DNA of 64,000 nucleotides, taken from Bryum argenteum (taxonomy: Eukaryota > Streptophyta > Bryopsida > Bryales > Bryaceae). Positions within the stretch are counted from its first letter, which is position 1; each line of letters begins with the position of its first letter. Position numbers and translations under genes: made by a program. The stretch is taken from positions 8,535,001-8,599,000 of the forward strand of contig CM073325.1 of assembly GCA_037043015.1 (NCBI GenBank). Reading direction: 5' to 3'. This document shows, in pieces, positions 62,301-64,000 of the stretch. Under the pieces are notes generated by a model. That model worked only from the letters and a program-made list of their open reading frames with translations, was not told the DNA's origin and made no database searches.

Positions 62301-64000
62301 TTCGTTTGAAAGATTTATAGAAAACCAAACGGCACGTAGAGGAGGCTCTCATGCAACGTACTATCACTTCCGGCAAGGGCACTTTAACCTTCGTCAACAT
62401 GATCTCACAGTTGTTTGCTCTTCGCATGTCAACCTACACAGAATATAGAAATATGTCAGACTAGGCAGAGTAATCATTATATCTATCAACTGAGCTCTTG
62501 CCAAAACCGCAAGACTATTGACCACAAGCAGCAAAGCAATACCAGATGAACTTTCTCTTGCTTAGCAGGGGCCTTCTTGGCTAGTTTCTCTGCTGCACTA
62601 GCACTTATAGCTGGTGCTGCTGCAGAGAACAAGCTCTCCAGTTCTGACATATCGATATCAGGTGGCCTGCAGGTCAAAGATACATACAGTTAGTAAGATG
62701 GAACTTACTAAATTAGTAAGTTTTCACATCATAAAACCTTCGGATTAAAAATTCCAGATAGTGTGTTTAGCAGAGTGATTGCCCTAGAACATAAATAGAC
62801 AAATCCCCTATCCCCAATAATTTTGACAAACAAAAGCCAGTGAAAGGTGTTACCTTGCTGAGTCCTGCTGCTTTTGATAGTCGGCCCATAAACTTCCTTG
62901 CAGAGCGCGGGTAACCTTGACCCAATGAAGGGGTTTCAAAGGTGCTGGTTTCTTTATGATCGGAGCAGCGACTGGAGCAGGTGCTCGTACTGGTGGAGCA
63001 GCTGGAGCTCCTCTGCCTCTGCCGAGAGGGGGAGGAGGGGGTGGACCACCAGGCCCTTTACCTCCTGGAGGTGGGGGTGGAGGGGGTGGACCGCCAGCAG
63101 CTCTACCTCCTGGAGGTGGGGGAGGAGGAGGACCTCCAGCAGCTCTACCTCCTGGAGGTGGCGGAGGTGGAGGAGGGCCTCCAGCAGCTCTACCTCCTGG
63201 AGGTGGCGGCGGAGGTGGAGGACCTCCTCTGCCTCCAGGCGGAGGTGGCGGGGGAGGGGGACCTCCAGCAGCCCTAACACCTGGTGGCGGTGGTGGCGGA
63301 GGTGGAGGACCTCCTCTGCCTCCAGGCGGAGGTGGTGGTGGTGGTGGAGCAGCTGACCTACCTGGCGGAGGGGGAGGGGGAGGAGGAGGAGCGGCACCAG
63401 CTGAGCGTCCACCAGGTGGTGGGGGTGGAGGGGGAGGGGCAGGAGCGCCACCAGCTGAGCGTCCACCAGGTGGTGGGGGTGGAGGGGGAGGGGCAGGAGC
63501 ACCACCAGCTGAGCGTCCACCAGGAGGTGGAGGTGGAGGGGGAGGGGCAGGTGCACCGCCACTAGGGCGAGCTCCAAATGAAGGTGGGGGAGGAGGTGGA
63601 GGAGGAGCAGGGGCACCAGCTCCACGCGCTCCAAATGGAGGTGGGGGTGGAGGGGGAGGAGCAGGAGCAGGAGCACCATTAGAGCGAGCTCCAAAAGGGG
63701 GTGGAGGCGGAGGAGGAGGGGCAGGAGCACCACCACTAGGCCGAGCTCCAAAGGGAGGTGGAGGCGGAGGCGGAGGTGCAGGAGCGCCACCACTAGGCCG
63801 AGCTCCGAAAGGAGGTGGAGGCGGGGGAGGAGGGGCAGGAGCACCACTACTAGGCCGAGCTCCAAATGGAGGTGGGGGTGGAGGAGGAGGAGCAGGAGCA
63901 CCTCCGCTAGGACGGGCTCCGAATGGAGGCGGAGGTGGAGGAGGAGGCGGCGGCGCTGCGCCATTACTGGAGCGAGCTCCAAATGGAGGTGGAGGAGGAG
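59335..64000 (-). CDS. Class II formin, C-terminal part (FH1 and complete FH2), partial
   Basis: Formins nucleate and elongate actin filaments; plant class II members act in polarised growth and division. The minus-strand gene enters from the right edge. Exons: 64000-62854 (partial), 62666-62543, 62433-62362, 62234-62136, 61970-61929, 61752-61672, 61458-61408, 61222-61141, 60974-60880, 60739-60668, 60543-60427, 60010-59942, 59693-59627 and 59537-59335; all phases agree. The first exon is an FH1 tract of polyproline blocks separated by FGARPSGGAPA or GGRAAGG, then LKPLHWVKVTRALQGSLWADY opens FH2. Further landmarks are VDMRRANNCEIMLTKVK, KFCPTKEEMDML, LRRVMQTILSLGNALNSGTARG, GFKLDSLLKLTDTRA and a basic coiled tail ending at TAG. 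Start and any N-terminal PTEN-like domain lie outside the window. No membrane segment is seen here, as expected for class II. Confidence 0.94.
62985..64000 (-). repeat. FH1 polyproline coding repeat
   Basis: At least 16 proline blocks of six to ten residues alternate with two spacer types: FGAR(P/S)... toward the N-terminal side and GGR... next to FH2. DNA is G-rich on the plus strand and repeats at about 66-72 bp or 51-54 bp periods. Such blocks bind profilin. The array continues past the window edge. Confidence 0.9.

Noticed and set aside
62954-63982. Leu/His/Pro-rich 342-aa minus frame and Val/Glu/Leu-rich plus frames over the formin FH1
   Set aside because: These are off-frame readings of the G-rich FH1 repeat; the true minus frame gives polyproline leading directly into LKPLHWVKVTRA.
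1-64000. tRNA and rRNA genes
   Set aside because: I looked for the T-loop motif GGTTCGA-N-TCC with a paired upstream A box and for conserved rRNA words and found no convincing case by eye.

Overview
This is eukaryotic nuclear DNA from a plant. The genes are split by many short GT-AG introns, the intergenic DNA is AT-rich and full of degraded repeats, and there is an intact-ended Ty1/copia element primed by initiator-Met tRNA. The protein families (GT37 fucosyltransferase, plant-type small C2 protein, class II formin, ALG2, FSH1/OVCA2 hydrolase) point to a land plant. A seedless plant such as a bryophyte is my best guess, but the sequence does not prove it.

Layout. 1-6156: AT-rich repeat DNA with several small inverted-repeat elements and no convincing gene. 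6157-11602: a young Ty1/copia retrotransposon on the minus strand (two 195-bp LTRs, GGATG target duplication) whose gag-pol is broken. 12517-32339: three head-to-tail copies of a ~6.6-kb unit, each carrying a fucosyltransferase gene followed by what looks like the promoter and leader of the next gene. Copy 3 reads as an intact 761-aa protein; copies 1 and 2 are frameshifted as written. 33137-34667: a small C2-domain gene with spliced non-coding leader. 35577-37454 (minus) and 39643-41548 (plus): two divergently arranged paralogues of a Cys-flanked, Val-Pro-rich, alveolin/articulin-like family. 41.6-51.2 kb: repeat-rich, with small inverted-repeat elements and a ~6-kb block with long inverted arms flanked by partial copies of the ALG2 promoter and first exon. 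51213-54299: ALG2 mannosyltransferase in eight exons. 54822-56377: an FSH1-type serine hydrolase lacking the expected catalytic His. 59335-64000: the 3' part of a class II formin on the minus strand (14 exons seen, continuing beyond the window).

The main points for a second look are: (i) the fucosyltransferase stem is a 24-aa repeat array that seems to have grown from the first motif of its own catalytic domain; (ii) differences between the three tandem copies fall overwhelmingly at CAG/CTG trinucleotides, a pattern that fits consensus errors at CHG-methylated sites better than real mutation, so the 'broken' copies may be intact; (iii) the duplication places fucosyltransferase copies 2 and 3 behind duplicated upstream DNA of the C2 gene; (iv) the divergent alveolin-like pair is a little-described plant family. 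All gene models were spliced by eye from reading frame, GT-AG borders and phase; no database search was possible.
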